A DNA stretch of 57,093 bases from Henriciella sp. (lineage in GTDB: Bacteria > Pseudomonadota > Alphaproteobacteria > Caulobacterales > Hyphomonadaceae), in contig JAEPOM010000017.1 in NCBI GenBank assembly GCA_017642885.1, positions 1 to 57,093 on the forward strand, in the 5' to 3' direction. Below, piece by piece: positions 28,263 through 35,910 of the stretch. How positions within the stretch are numbered: position 1 is the stretch's first letter; every line of letters starts with the position of its first letter. Under the pieces are notes generated by a model that saw only the letters and a program-made list of their open reading frames with translations, was not told the DNA's origin and made no database searches. The position numbers were made by a program, and so were the translations under genes.

Positions 28263-28585
28263 TTGAACCGATCCAGCGGAAAACAGGCCAGTTTCTGCGA
28301 ATGGAACCATGCCAATCTGTAGTCCTTGCTGAGGATTCCATCAAACCACAGAGCTACACACTGAGGCATGGAACCATAAAAATCGATGTGCAGACAAGGT
28401 GATAGACCCTCATTGGCTCCATGAGCTTTTATCTTGCACTCACTAACCCCGGCCTTCCTGTCAACCGTGATTTCGCCTGTGAGGGTCGCATTTGATCCTG
28501 TTTCAACATGATATTTCCTTTCGATTGATCGCGGTGCTGACGGCCCATGCACTACTTCGTGCTGAAGCGCTGAGGCCTCGCACAT
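28259..28585 (-). CDS. possible small gene upstream of relaxase, perhaps truncated by IS110
   Basis: An open frame whose stop overlaps the relaxase ATG (ATGA), the usual arrangement for coupled genes in this element. The last 85 residues (from about KYHVETG) look protein-like; the first part runs into the presumed insertion-sequence end, so the original start may be lost. No family is recognised. It could also be chance. Confidence 0.35.
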   Translation of the reverse strand: MCEASALQHEVVHGPSAPRSIERKYHVETGSNATLTGEITVDRKAGVSECKIKAHGANEGLSPCLHIDFYGSMPQCVALWFDGILSKDYRLAWFHSQKLACFPLDRFK

Positions 28586-28639
28586 GCTCTGGTTCGATGG
28601 GGATGGACGTCCTCGAAGCACTCACAGCGCACTGTTCCA

Positions 28640-29880
28640 GAAGCCTGTTTGGTGGACTTCCTGTGCAGGCAAGATAGCGGGATCATCCAACCCGCGGCCC
28701 GTCAGGGTCGCCTCCGCCGAAGCGGATTCGGGTGTCGGTTTAAGAGGTCATGGAAGTTCTCCTGGCGTCATGTTTCAGGTCCGCATCCATCAGATTGCTC
28801 GCGCTTTCAGATCGGCGTTCGAGGGCATGAAGGTGCTGCCTTCGAGCCACATCCGATGCAGGATGACGGACAGTTTTCGTGCGAGGGCGACGGCCGCGCG
28901 CCGGTGGCCAAGCCGCTTCTGCAGACGCATGCCCCAGGCCTTCAGCACTGACCATGTTCGCACATTCGACAGGATCGAGTTGCCGGCCTCGACCAGCAGC
29001 CAGCGCGTCTCCGGATCGCCGCATTTTGATATCCGGCTGTTGTAATCGACAGTTCCTGACTGGAAGCGTTTCGGCGTCAGACCAAGGTGTGCCCCAACTG
29101 TCTTTGATCGCCTGAACCGCCCTGGATCGTCGATGCAGGATTTGAACGACAAGGCGGTGACTGGGCCAACGCCCGGCACCGTCATGAAGCGCAGACAGAC
29201 CTCATCTTCGCGGGCAATCTGCATCACCAGCCGGTGGCATTTCTGGAACTCTTCATACAATGTGCGCCGCGCATGGAGCATGCATTCCGTCATGTCCTGC
29301 AGGACCGGATCTTCCTCGCGCAGGCGTTCGCGCAGATCCTCCTCGAACCGTCCGCGCGTCGTCCGCGTCATCTTCACGCCGAAGACTTTTAGCGTGCCCC
29401 TGATTGCGTTCTCGATGTCGAGAAACTTGCGCTTCAGCATGCGGCGGTTGGCGAGCAGAACCCGGATGCGATGGCTGTCATCGCTCTTCACATGGACCTG
29501 CCGGAACCAGCCGGTCCGCATCATCTGGGCGAGGCCTCGCGCGTCATTCCGGTCGGTTTTGTTGCGCATCGCACTGAGCGCGCCTGCCATGTGCCTGGCT
29601 TCGACAATGATCGCTGGAAGTCCATGCTTTGTCAGCTCATTGCTCAGCCAGGGCGACAGCGAACTGGCTTCAAATCCGATCCGTTTCAGGCTTTCGCCGA
29701 ACCGCTGAAGCACCGGCACAATGGCGTCCGGTTCTGTCGGAACACGCGCTTCCTTGAGTGTCTTTCCATTGCTGTCAACGACGCAGACATGCGTCTCCTC
29801 CAGCGAAATATCCAAACCTGCAAATACAATCATGGCTGTCTCCCTTCGTGAAAACCGCCATCATACCTGAAGCCTTCGAG
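28640..29880 (-). mobile_element. IS110-family insertion sequence (approximate ends)
   Basis: A transposase gene of the IS110 family lies between traF and the relaxase gene, two genes that are normally adjacent or nearly so. The outer limits are estimates: IS110 elements make no simple terminal repeats, and no duplicated target is visible. Non-coding DNA lies on both sides of the transposase (28586-28789 and the short stretch after 29833). Either could hold the guide (bridge) RNA that IS110 elements use for target choice. Confidence 0.6.
28790..29833 (-). CDS. IS110-family transposase (DEDD recombinase)
   Basis: A 347-residue transposase with the N-terminal RuvC-like DEDD domain, residues Asp8, Glu55, Asp94 and Asp97 (in NKTDRNDA), and the C-terminal transposase_20 domain with FMTVPGVGPVTALSF, which contains the candidate catalytic serine. 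Length and domain order are complete, so it should be active. A ribosome binding site GAAGGGAG precedes the ATG. Confidence 0.95.
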   Translation of the reverse strand: MIVFAGLDISLEETHVCVVDSNGKTLKEARVPTEPDAIVPVLQRFGESLKRIGFEASSLSPWLSNELTKHGLPAIIVEARHMAGALSAMRNKTDRNDARGLAQMMRTGWFRQVHVKSDDSHRIRVLLANRRMLKRKFLDIENAIRGTLKVFGVKMTRTTRGRFEEDLRERLREEDPVLQDMTECMLHARRTLYEEFQKCHRLVMQIAREDEVCLRFMTVPGVGPVTALSFKSCIDDPGRFRRSKTVGAHLGLTPKRFQSGTVDYNSRISKCGDPETRWLLVEAGNSILSNVRTWSVLKAWGMRLQKRLGHRRAAVALARKLSVILHRMWLEGSTFMPSNADLKARAI

Positions 29881-30481
29881 ACCGGACTCTCGGCAGGGGG
29901 CGGGCGGGGTTACGACAGCATTCCGATCTGTCCCCATTTTTCCCAATCAACCCTTCTGCATGCTCCTTCCGATCACCGCCTATCCACACCGCACGACCAA
30001 TGATGTCGCCCTCCCTGACCGCTCCAAAATACCGTCCATCAAAGGAATCCGGTGTGCGATCAGAAAGGAGCAGAACCTCTTCTGCCTGAAGCTGCCTGCA
30101 GCCCGTCCAGGGAGACGGCAGGGCGCGTCCCATACTATCTGTTGATAGCAGGCGGACAGTCGAAGTCCCGTTGATCTGTAACACACCCTTGATCTCACAA
30201 ACCGTGTCGCCTTCGAGCGCCCGGACGTTCTTGATGACGGGGATGCCTGGCGCAAGATAGCGCCTCTGGATCGCGAGTCTCGAAGCGGCCTCTGGCAGGT
30301 TCGAGACAACCAGATCACCCCGCGAAATCACCTCCAAAGGTTCGACGCGATACCACCCAAGCGGAGCACTTTCGCTCGGATTGTAGAGTAATATGGGCGG
30401 TAAAACACCAGTCGCCGGAAGGCCTGTCAATGCCACTCCGAGCACAGAAATACCGCTCCAAAATACTGCGCGGAGGCTCAT
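29861..30481 (-). CDS. traF: conjugal S26 signal peptidase-like TraF
   Basis: TraF is an S26-family serine peptidase that matures the conjugal pilin, here the trbC product. The 206-residue product has a membrane-spanning N-terminus, the Ser/Lys dyad (Ser38 in SAPLGWY and Lys84 in VIKNVRA) and the FDGRYFG box near 150-160. The last 40 or so residues are longer and more basic than usual, and probably come from the insertion-sequence junction. The start at 30481 fits a normal signal-anchor. Confidence 0.88.
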   Translation of the reverse strand: MSLRAVFWSGISVLGVALTGLPATGVLPPILLYNPSESAPLGWYRVEPLEVISRGDLVVSNLPEAASRLAIQRRYLAPGIPVIKNVRALEGDTVCEIKGVLQINGTSTVRLLSTDSMGRALPSPWTGCRQLQAEEVLLLSDRTPDSFDGRYFGAVREGDIIGRAVWIGGDRKEHAEGLIGKNGDRSECCRNPARPLPRVRSRRLQV

Positions 30482-30562
30482 GAAAAGCCCCTCCAGTTGC
30501 TCGAAAGAAGTCTCCAATTGGCCATCGACAATGTGATTGAATCTGTTCTCAATGCCCTGATT

Positions 30563-30778
30563 TCAAGCGCCATGACCGCCTCCCCGGGACCTATTCCAGA
30601 CGGTCGAATAATCATTCAAATCATCGACATGATAGACGACGGTGCCGCCATGTTTTCTGTATTGCGGTCCATTGTTCGACCAGCGCCAGTTCTCCATCGT
30701 GCGAACCGTGATACGCAGATAAGCCGCCGCCTCTTTCGTCGTCAGGAAAGGACTTGGACGTCCTTTTGCCTCGTTCAT
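30563..30778 (-). CDS. small helix-turn-helix protein (excisionase/AlpA-like)
   Basis: A 71-residue protein with a MerR-like helix-turn-helix (LTTKEAAAYLRITVRTMENW) and a short wing (YRKHGGTVVYHVDDL). Proteins like this regulate transfer or act as excisionases in integrative elements. It sits 81 bases upstream of traF on the same strand. The ATG at 30778 was chosen over an upstream in-frame ATG at 30811 because the domain starts there. Confidence 0.8.
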   Translation of the reverse strand: MNEAKGRPSPFLTTKEAAAYLRITVRTMENWRWSNNGPQYRKHGGTVVYHVDDLNDYSTVWNRSRGGGHGA

Positions 30779-30971
30779 TCCCCGTACCCCGTCTTGCCGG
30801 GCACAGATCAACGTGGCGGCTTCAACACGTCCCAGAAAACAAAAGAAAATTCTAATTGGGAGTCACGAAGATATGCGGCTCCGCGGCGATACCCTGTTTA
30901 ACCATGCGCAGCGCGCATGACTTCGTAAGCATACAGATGCCCCTCTATCGAGCGAATTAAACATGCCAGAA

Positions 30972-30999
30972 GCCGCCCCGGAATGATCTCCGGAGCGGC
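30972..30999 (-). terminator. hairpin after the DUF736 gene
   Basis: On the minus strand an 11-bp stem (one G-U pair), arms at 30989-30999 and 30972-30982, lies 22 bases after the DUF736 stop. The U-tract that follows is short, so termination may be partial. Confidence 0.5.
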
Positions 31000-31021
31000 C
31001 AGTTTGGCGATGAGTGCGGGG

Positions 31022-31345
31022 CTAGTCCTTGGGGTTCCAGAGGATCACGTGGCGGCCTTTCTTGCCTTTGACCGGTGCGAGGTTCGCGTAGATGCGGCGC
31101 GGGCCAATCTGCGGATCTGCGAGGGTCAGGGAGACGTATTCGCGGCCGGAAGACTTTGCCTTGCGCATCCAGCCGCCGCCGATTTCGGTCGCGGTCTCAC
31201 CGGCGAAGATGCGGTAGTCCGGCTGGGCCTCTTCAGCTTTGTCCGCGTTCTTTTCGATGCGGATGGCGGCTGAGAGGTTCATCATTGCGAGGGCGCCTTC
31301 GAAGCCGGTTTTGGTTTCGCTGACATATCCGAGTGCGTTTGCCAT
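31022..31345 (-). CDS. DUF736 protein
   Basis: A 107-residue DUF736 protein: MANALGYVSETKTGFEGAL at the start, then IRIEKNADKAEEAQPDYRI and a C-terminal IWNP-like end (VILWNPKD). DUF736 is a small conserved protein of conjugative elements in alphaproteobacteria, with unknown function. The ATG at 31345 has a perfect AAGGAG ribosome binding site; a longer upstream open frame is not coding. It follows a 450-base leader that contains a nested hairpin. Confidence 0.9.
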   Translation of the reverse strand: MANALGYVSETKTGFEGALAMMNLSAAIRIEKNADKAEEAQPDYRIFAGETATEIGGGWMRKAKSSGREYVSLTLADPQIGPRRIYANLAPVKGKKGRHVILWNPKD

Positions 31346-31798
31346 GGGGGTCTCCTTTTCGTTTCCGTGGCTGTCTTCGAGGGACACCTTGTCCCCGTCG
31401 ACGCCGGACCGCCCGGACGGCGCGGGGCGGGCCTGAACCTGCAAGGGCGCAGCAAAGCGGAGCACCGGACAGGCGCATGAATTTGTCTCGCGAGGAGCCG
31501 CAAAGCGGCGGGGAAATTCGTGGGACTGTCCGGTTTCAGGGCCGTTTCGTGTCGTCCAGGTCACACGGCAATAGACGGGAACAAGGGGTCTTTCGGGGCA
31601 AGCGGAGAGCGGAACAGACCGCTTTGGCAATCGCACTCGGAGGCAAAAAGAAACCCACAGACGGGCGATTTTTCGGAGGCGCATCTGTCTTGATCTGAAC
31701 CGCAGGAGTACACACTCATCCGGTAGAAGCATGTGGAAATGCCGCCCGGCATGCTGCCGAACGGCTTTCGCTTCCACGGACAAGGAGACTGCAACATG
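31346..31798. other. geneless leader between ParB-like gene and DUF736
   Basis: No gene is supported here. The main structure is a nested inverted repeat at 31464-31534 (listed separately). The remainder is purine-rich toward DUF736 and must carry its promoter, transcribed leftwards, although no clear consensus is seen. Confidence 0.5.
31464..31534. promoter_or_regulatory. nested inverted repeat upstream of DUF736
   Basis: Three collinear stems: ACCGGACAG (31464-31472) with CTGTCCGGT (31526-31534); GAATTT (31479-31484) with AAATTC (31514-31519); GCCGC (31497-31501) with GCGGC (31505-31509), closing a three-base loop. The whole 71-base block can fold as one hairpin in RNA or in single-stranded DNA. 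It lies 118 bases upstream of the DUF736 start. Role unknown. Confidence 0.6.
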
Positions 31799-33817
31799 TC
31801 AGGCGGCGTCCTGCTCTGCGACAGACTGGTCTTCGGGAGAAGCTTCGTCCTCGCCAGAGGTAAACAGGCTGGCGATCCGGACCCATGCATCTGCTGGCGG
31901 CGACCCTGCGTTTGTAACAAGGCGCGTAGGCGGCACCTGCATCCATCCCGGACGCCAGCCCGGATTGGCCTCACACTCTTCGCCAGTGATCCGGTTCCAG
32001 ACCAGTTCCTTCTGGGCTTTGCCCGTGTCTGTGAGCGCTGCTTTCGCCGTCGATGGAGACGCAATGTCTGCCACCATGGCGTTAATGGCGCGCTTGTCCC
32101 GAACGAGATCAAGGAAGACACGCTCCGGCTTCCAGTAAGCGGCCATGTCGGTTTCGGTGGCGACAGCGACGGCTTCCACAACCGGGCCGCCCGCTTCCAG
32201 CGTATCCGCCATCACAAAAGCCAGCACGGTCAGGGTTTCCGCATCGTTCATTTCGAGCAGCGCCGCAAAGACCTCGCTGAGGTGATAGGCGTCCCCGTTT
32301 GCGCGCAGGGATGCGACCCCATGGGCGTCAAACAGGCTGCGGACATGGTCCCCGGCGGCCCGCATTTCTGCGGCGGCGCGTGATGCCTCCACGCTGGCCT
32401 GTATGTCCTCCTTCCGGGCGAGGAAGTCGTGCCGCCTGACAGTCCAAAGAGCGGACCCGACCATGGCATGCGCCACCATCAGCCGGAGGGCGATTCCAGG
32501 GTGTCCAAGCAAGGTTGTACGCGCTGCGCCATGGCGGTGGAGGGCAATGTATTGTGCGAGCGGCCCGGACATTTCGGGCTTGGTGTCGGCTGCTTCCGCA
32601 TCACCGTCCGGCCTTGCGCGCTTCTCCAGTTTCCGGGCTTCGGCCTGCGTAATGTAGCCCTCATGGAAGGTCACAGTGCCATCATCGCGGACTTCGACAA
32701 TCACGCTGCCGCCCTTCGTCCGGGGGCGCTTCAAATACTCCCAACTGGCAAAATATTTCCCGCGTTCGAGAACCTCTACATTGCGCCACCCGGCGTCAAT
32801 GTAGGTCTCGACCTTGGCCGCAAGCGCTGCCGATTGGGCTTTCCAAAACGTGTCGGCCTCTGCGAAGACACCTGTCTCACCGAAGAGGTCAGCTGCCACT
32901 TTGCCTTCATAGATCGCCAGATCAAACAGCGCCTTGTCGGTCGTGATGGTGGCCCCGCCCGTGATCCATGCCTTGCAGGCGCGGCCCATGGGCGCGCGCT
33001 CTGTTTCACTTCGAAACAGGGCCAGCCAGTCTGCCTGCTGGTCCTTCGTAGCAAGTGTGAGCGCGCGGATTGTCTCCGGGTCGATTTCGTCTTTGGCGTA
33101 AAGCGCACGGATCGGGCTGGAGAGATTGGCGAGGGCGAGGATACGCCGGACTTTCAGGTCCGTGACCCCGAAATGTCCGGCAATCTCTTCCACCGTCCGG
33201 CCTGCATGCGCCAGCTTTCCGAACGCATTGTATTGCTCCATTTCCGTGGCGGGCAGGCGGGCGACATTTTCGATGAGCGAGGCCTCCACCGCTGCGGCGT
33301 CGTCATCCGCTTCCATGATTGCGCACGGGACGGCGATTGACTTGCCGGTCTCAGCGGCAATGACCTGCAAGGCATGGAAGCGCCGCCGTCCCGCGACGAC
33401 GCCATAGCCATCACCTTCGGGGCGCACCAGAAGTGTCTGGCGGATTCCTTTCTCCCGGATGGAGGGCAAGATGTCGGAGACATCAGGCGCCTTGCGGTTG
33501 TGCCGCATGTTGAGCTTGCTGATATGGAGTTGCTCAAGGGGAAGTGTTTTCAGTGCGGGTTGTGCCATGGGATTGTCCTCCTGTTCTGGCGGGTAAAGTG
33601 AAAGGCCAAGCGCCCATGCCGGGCCTTTCCAGTTGATCGGGCTGAAGGGGAGGCCTTCCGCGTCGCGGTTTGCGTCCGGATCGGTCTCGCCCCAGTCATA
33701 GTCATGCAGGCCAATCAGCGGCGCGCGGCCATCGACCCAGATTTCGACGACGCGGGACTCCTCTATGACGAGGGTCATGTGCGGACGTGGCCCTAATAGG
33801 TCATCCAGCGCGCTCAT
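31799..33817 (-). CDS. ParB-like partition/regulatory protein with N-terminal extension
   Basis: A 672-residue product. Residues 1-83 resemble a small stand-alone protein (GPRPHMTLVIEESRVVEIWV). From residue 84 comes a ParB nuclease domain (QLHISKLNMRHNRK, then VVAGRRRFHAL), a KorB/ParB helix-turn-helix region and a long C-terminal domain. The outer ATG at 33817 overlaps the previous gene (ATGA). A second ATG at 33568 has a much stronger AGGAGGA ribosome binding site and gives a 589-residue ParB-like protein of usual form. Both products may be made. Similar large ParB-like proteins occur in leading regions of conjugative elements. Confidence 0.85.
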   Translation of the reverse strand: MSALDDLLGPRPHMTLVIEESRVVEIWVDGRAPLIGLHDYDWGETDPDANRDAEGLPFSPINWKGPAWALGLSLYPPEQEDNPMAQPALKTLPLEQLHISKLNMRHNRKAPDVSDILPSIREKGIRQTLLVRPEGDGYGVVAGRRRFHALQVIAAETGKSIAVPCAIMEADDDAAAVEASLIENVARLPATEMEQYNAFGKLAHAGRTVEEIAGHFGVTDLKVRRILALANLSSPIRALYAKDEIDPETIRALTLATKDQQADWLALFRSETERAPMGRACKAWITGGATITTDKALFDLAIYEGKVAADLFGETGVFAEADTFWKAQSAALAAKVETYIDAGWRNVEVLERGKYFASWEYLKRPRTKGGSVIVEVRDDGTVTFHEGYITQAEARKLEKRARPDGDAEAADTKPEMSGPLAQYIALHRHGAARTTLLGHPGIALRLMVAHAMVGSALWTVRRHDFLARKEDIQASVEASRAAAEMRAAGDHVRSLFDAHGVASLRANGDAYHLSEVFAALLEMNDAETLTVLAFVMADTLEAGGPVVEAVAVATETDMAAYWKPERVFLDLVRDKRAINAMVADIASPSTAKAALTDTGKAQKELVWNRITGEECEANPGWRPGWMQVPPTRLVTNAGSPPADAWVRIASLFTSGEDEASPEDQSVAEQDAA

Positions 33818-34290
33818 GCCTGCGCGACCCGTGCAGGTGCGGACGCCATCAAACGCGCTAAGGCTCTGTGCCCGGCTTGCAAGGCTTCGGGGAGCAGTTC
33901 GCATGCGACTTCAGTCAGGTAGGCGTTCTCCGACCTCGGATCGTTGGCCTCTATACCCCAGATGCTGGCGGCATGAGATTCCAGTTCCACGCTTTCGCGT
34001 TCAATGGCGAGCACGATTCCGCAATAGAACCACTCATCCTTGCGCCACGCGTCCATGACGGCTTCGGCGTCTGCTTGCGCCTTCGTCAGCCGCTCGCGGA
34101 AATTGTTTCCGGGTCCGATAAATCCCGGGTCGCCAATATTGAGCGATGGCCAGAATCCGTCCTGGCGCTCGTCTGGACTATCCGGACAGTCGTCGCGGAC
34201 GATCCGCGCGGTGACGCGAAAGCCGTCAATCTCGACGGCAATGCTGTCGCCCTCGCACACATAGCGGTCAAATCTCTCCCGGAACGCCAT
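33814..34290 (-). CDS. hypothetical protein of the ardA-parB operon
   Basis: A 158-residue, acidic protein without a recognised family. It has an N-terminal beta-rich part (IAVEIDGFRVTARIVRDD), a conserved-looking FWPSLNIGDPGFIGPG and helices rich in Ala and Glu. It lies 3 bases after ardA and overlaps the ParB-like gene by ATGA, so it is certainly expressed with them. Function unknown. Confidence 0.75.
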   Translation of the reverse strand: MAFRERFDRYVCEGDSIAVEIDGFRVTARIVRDDCPDSPDERQDGFWPSLNIGDPGFIGPGNNFRERLTKAQADAEAVMDAWRKDEWFYCGIVLAIERESVELESHAASIWGIEANDPRSENAYLTEVACELLPEALQAGHRALARLMASAPARVAQA

Positions 34291-34293
34291 GAC

Positions 34294-34860
34294 TCAGCGG
34301 CTCCAGAAAATGTGGACTTCATCAAAGCCCGTCTGGAACACCATGATCTCGCCATTCATCGCCATGTCGCGGGCAAGCGCGGTCCAGTCGATATAGTAAT
34401 CGAGCGAGGCCGGAATCTCTGTCCCGCTGTCGCGCGTCACTTCCTCGGCAAAGTCTGCGGCGCTGCGATATTCGCCTGCATAGTCTTCAAACGCGGCGTG
34501 AGCCTGTTCAAGGTCATCGCCGAATTCGCGGTAGAGTTTCGCTCCAAGGCTCCCGTGTTCGGTGATGAAGTCCGCAAGGGCGCAAACTGTCTCGAAGGAG
34601 GCATATTCGGAAATGCGCGCGCCTTCGAACCCCTCATAGTCATGAATTGACCATTCCTCCGCACCCGGTTCAGGCGACGCCGCCAGCATGGCGCGGACGC
34701 CCTGCATCATCTCGTCCGGTTCTGTCGCGTCGATCCACGCCCCGTGGAGCCGTCCATTATTATACGCGGCAAGACAGGCGACATAGATGCGGGGCGTGTC
34801 CCGCAAATCTGGTCCGGTCGCTGTTCCAAGGGGAGCGGGAGTCTCGTGTGAAGGGGTCAT
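34294..34860 (-). CDS. ardA: antirestriction protein ArdA
   Basis: ArdA mimics the bent B-form DNA target of type I restriction enzymes and protects incoming DNA. The 188-residue product is strongly acidic and has the expected order: RIYVACLAAYNNGRLHG, a WSIHDYEGF block, the DDLEQAHAAFEDYAGEY block and the C-terminal FDEVHIFW. The ATG at 34860 has a GAGG ribosome binding site. Directly upstream lies a very large nested inverted repeat. The gene heads the ardA-hypothetical-parB operon. Confidence 0.93.
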   Translation of the reverse strand: MTPSHETPAPLGTATGPDLRDTPRIYVACLAAYNNGRLHGAWIDATEPDEMMQGVRAMLAASPEPGAEEWSIHDYEGFEGARISEYASFETVCALADFITEHGSLGAKLYREFGDDLEQAHAAFEDYAGEYRSAADFAEEVTRDSGTEIPASLDYYIDWTALARDMAMNGEIMVFQTGFDEVHIFWSR

Positions 34861-34902
34861 GTCAGCCTCGCAAAATTGAACCTCGCCCGCGTGCCTTTCC
34901 CG

Positions 34903-35067
34903 GCAGGCGGGAGGGGGCGGACGAAAGGTGCGGGCGCCCGGGCGTATGAGGGCCGGGGGCAAGGCGGAAAGGTAGGAGGCACGGAAAGAACCGGCGGACC
35001 CAGGTCACCGGCGCCTTGCGCGCGGGCCGCGCCCGGGCAGACGCGCCGTCCGCCCCCTCCCGGCTGC
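34903..35067. promoter_or_regulatory. 165-base nested inverted repeat between ardA and ypeA
   Basis: Outer arms 34903-34923 and 35047-35067 pair over 21 bases with one mismatch (core GGGAGGGGGCGGACG). Middle arms 34936-34944 and 35030-35038 pair over 9 bases (GCCCGGGCG / CGCCCGGGC). Inner arms 34959-34966 and 35012-35019 pair over 8 bases (GCAAGGCG / CGCCTTGC). The stems are collinear with short, nearly even internal loops. The block ends 43 bases before the ardA start. Its place in front of an antirestriction gene suggests a single-stranded-DNA promoter (Frpo/ssi type); inference. Confidence 0.65.
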
Positions 35068-35147
35068 TGGGAAAGCTTGTCCACGCTTTCAAACACCAAA
35101 CAGGCAGGCTGGTGCCGTGGATACGAATCCTTCCAGACCCGACAGCC

Positions 35148-35582
35148 ATGGCCTTGGATATACGAGACTTCCGGGAAGCTGACCGCGCAGCGCTGATTGC
35201 GCTTTGGGAGGCGTGTGCGCTGACCCGGCCATGGGACGACCCGAATGCAGACATGGACCGGTCGATCGCATCCCGCGATGCCACGATCCTCGTCGGTACA
35301 TTAGATAACGATGTCATTGCCAGCGCCGTGGTCGGCCATGACGACCATCGCGGCTGGATCTACTATCTGGCTGTCAGCCCAGACCGTAAAGCCTGCGGCC
35401 ATGGGCGCGAAATGATGGCCGAAGCCGAGCTTTGGCTGACGGCGCGGGGGACGCCGAAGGTGCAGCTCATGGTGCGCGGGGAGAACGAGACCGCGACTGC
35501 CTTCTACAATGCCCTCGGCTACGAGCGCCAGGATGTGACCGTTCTCGGCAAATGGCTCATGCCCTCGCCCGAGGCAGATTGA
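35148..35582 (+). CDS. ypeA: GNAT acetyltransferase (YpeA-like)
   Basis: A 144-residue GNAT-fold N-acetyltransferase closely resembling YpeA: DIRDFREADRAALIALWEAC at the start, RPWDDPNADM, the GHDDHRGWIYYLAVSP core and the acetyl-CoA loop around KACGHGREM. The substrate is unknown. The ATG at 35148 was chosen because the domain starts there; an upstream ATG would place about 40 residues inside the GC-rich inverted repeat. It reads opposite to its neighbours, so it is probably cargo of the element. Confidence 0.88.
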   Translation: MALDIRDFREADRAALIALWEACALTRPWDDPNADMDRSIASRDATILVGTLDNDVIASAVVGHDDHRGWIYYLAVSPDRKACGHGREMMAEAELWLTARGTPKVQLMVRGENETATAFYNALGYERQDVTVLGKWLMPSPEAD

Positions 35583-35910
35583 GGTATCGAGAGGCCACGC
35601 GCGCCTGACCCCTCTGGCCGTAAGGCCAGTGGGAAGCAAAGCGCGGCCCCCGCCGGCGAGCCCCCGCAGCGCGCGGCGACCCGAACGGGTGGCCGCGTGA
35701 CCGGAGACGAGCCGGGCCCGGTCAGGTGACGTGGACGAGGTGGAGGGCTCTCGTCTCCCGGACAGCCCCGCGTCAGCAGGCGGGGGAGGGGCGATGCTTA
35801 CAAGTGCTTTGAGATACTAAGAGGTGTCTACCAGTTCGTAAGCCGCTAATCGAAATAGAGCGTTCGACCGGATGACGTCGTATGCGCTCTTCGATGTGCG
35901 GAGGGGCAGG
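35583..35910. other. GC-rich geneless region full of palindromes
   Basis: No gene is visible. It contains: a hairpin CTGGCC-GTAA-GGCCAG (35614-35629, GNRA-type loop), perhaps the ypeA terminator; an imperfect 26-bp palindrome at 35672-35697; GGAGACGAG (35703-35711) with CTCGTCTCC (35750-35758); and CCCCGC (35766-35771) with GCGGGG (35780-35785). Such density suggests an origin (oriT or replication) or protein-binding region. Unproven. Confidence 0.5.

Noticed and set aside
31346-31783. Upstream extension of the DUF736 open frame
   Set aside because: The DUF736 ATG at 31345 has a perfect ribosome binding site; the extension is Arg/Pro/Ser-rich and contains the nested hairpin.
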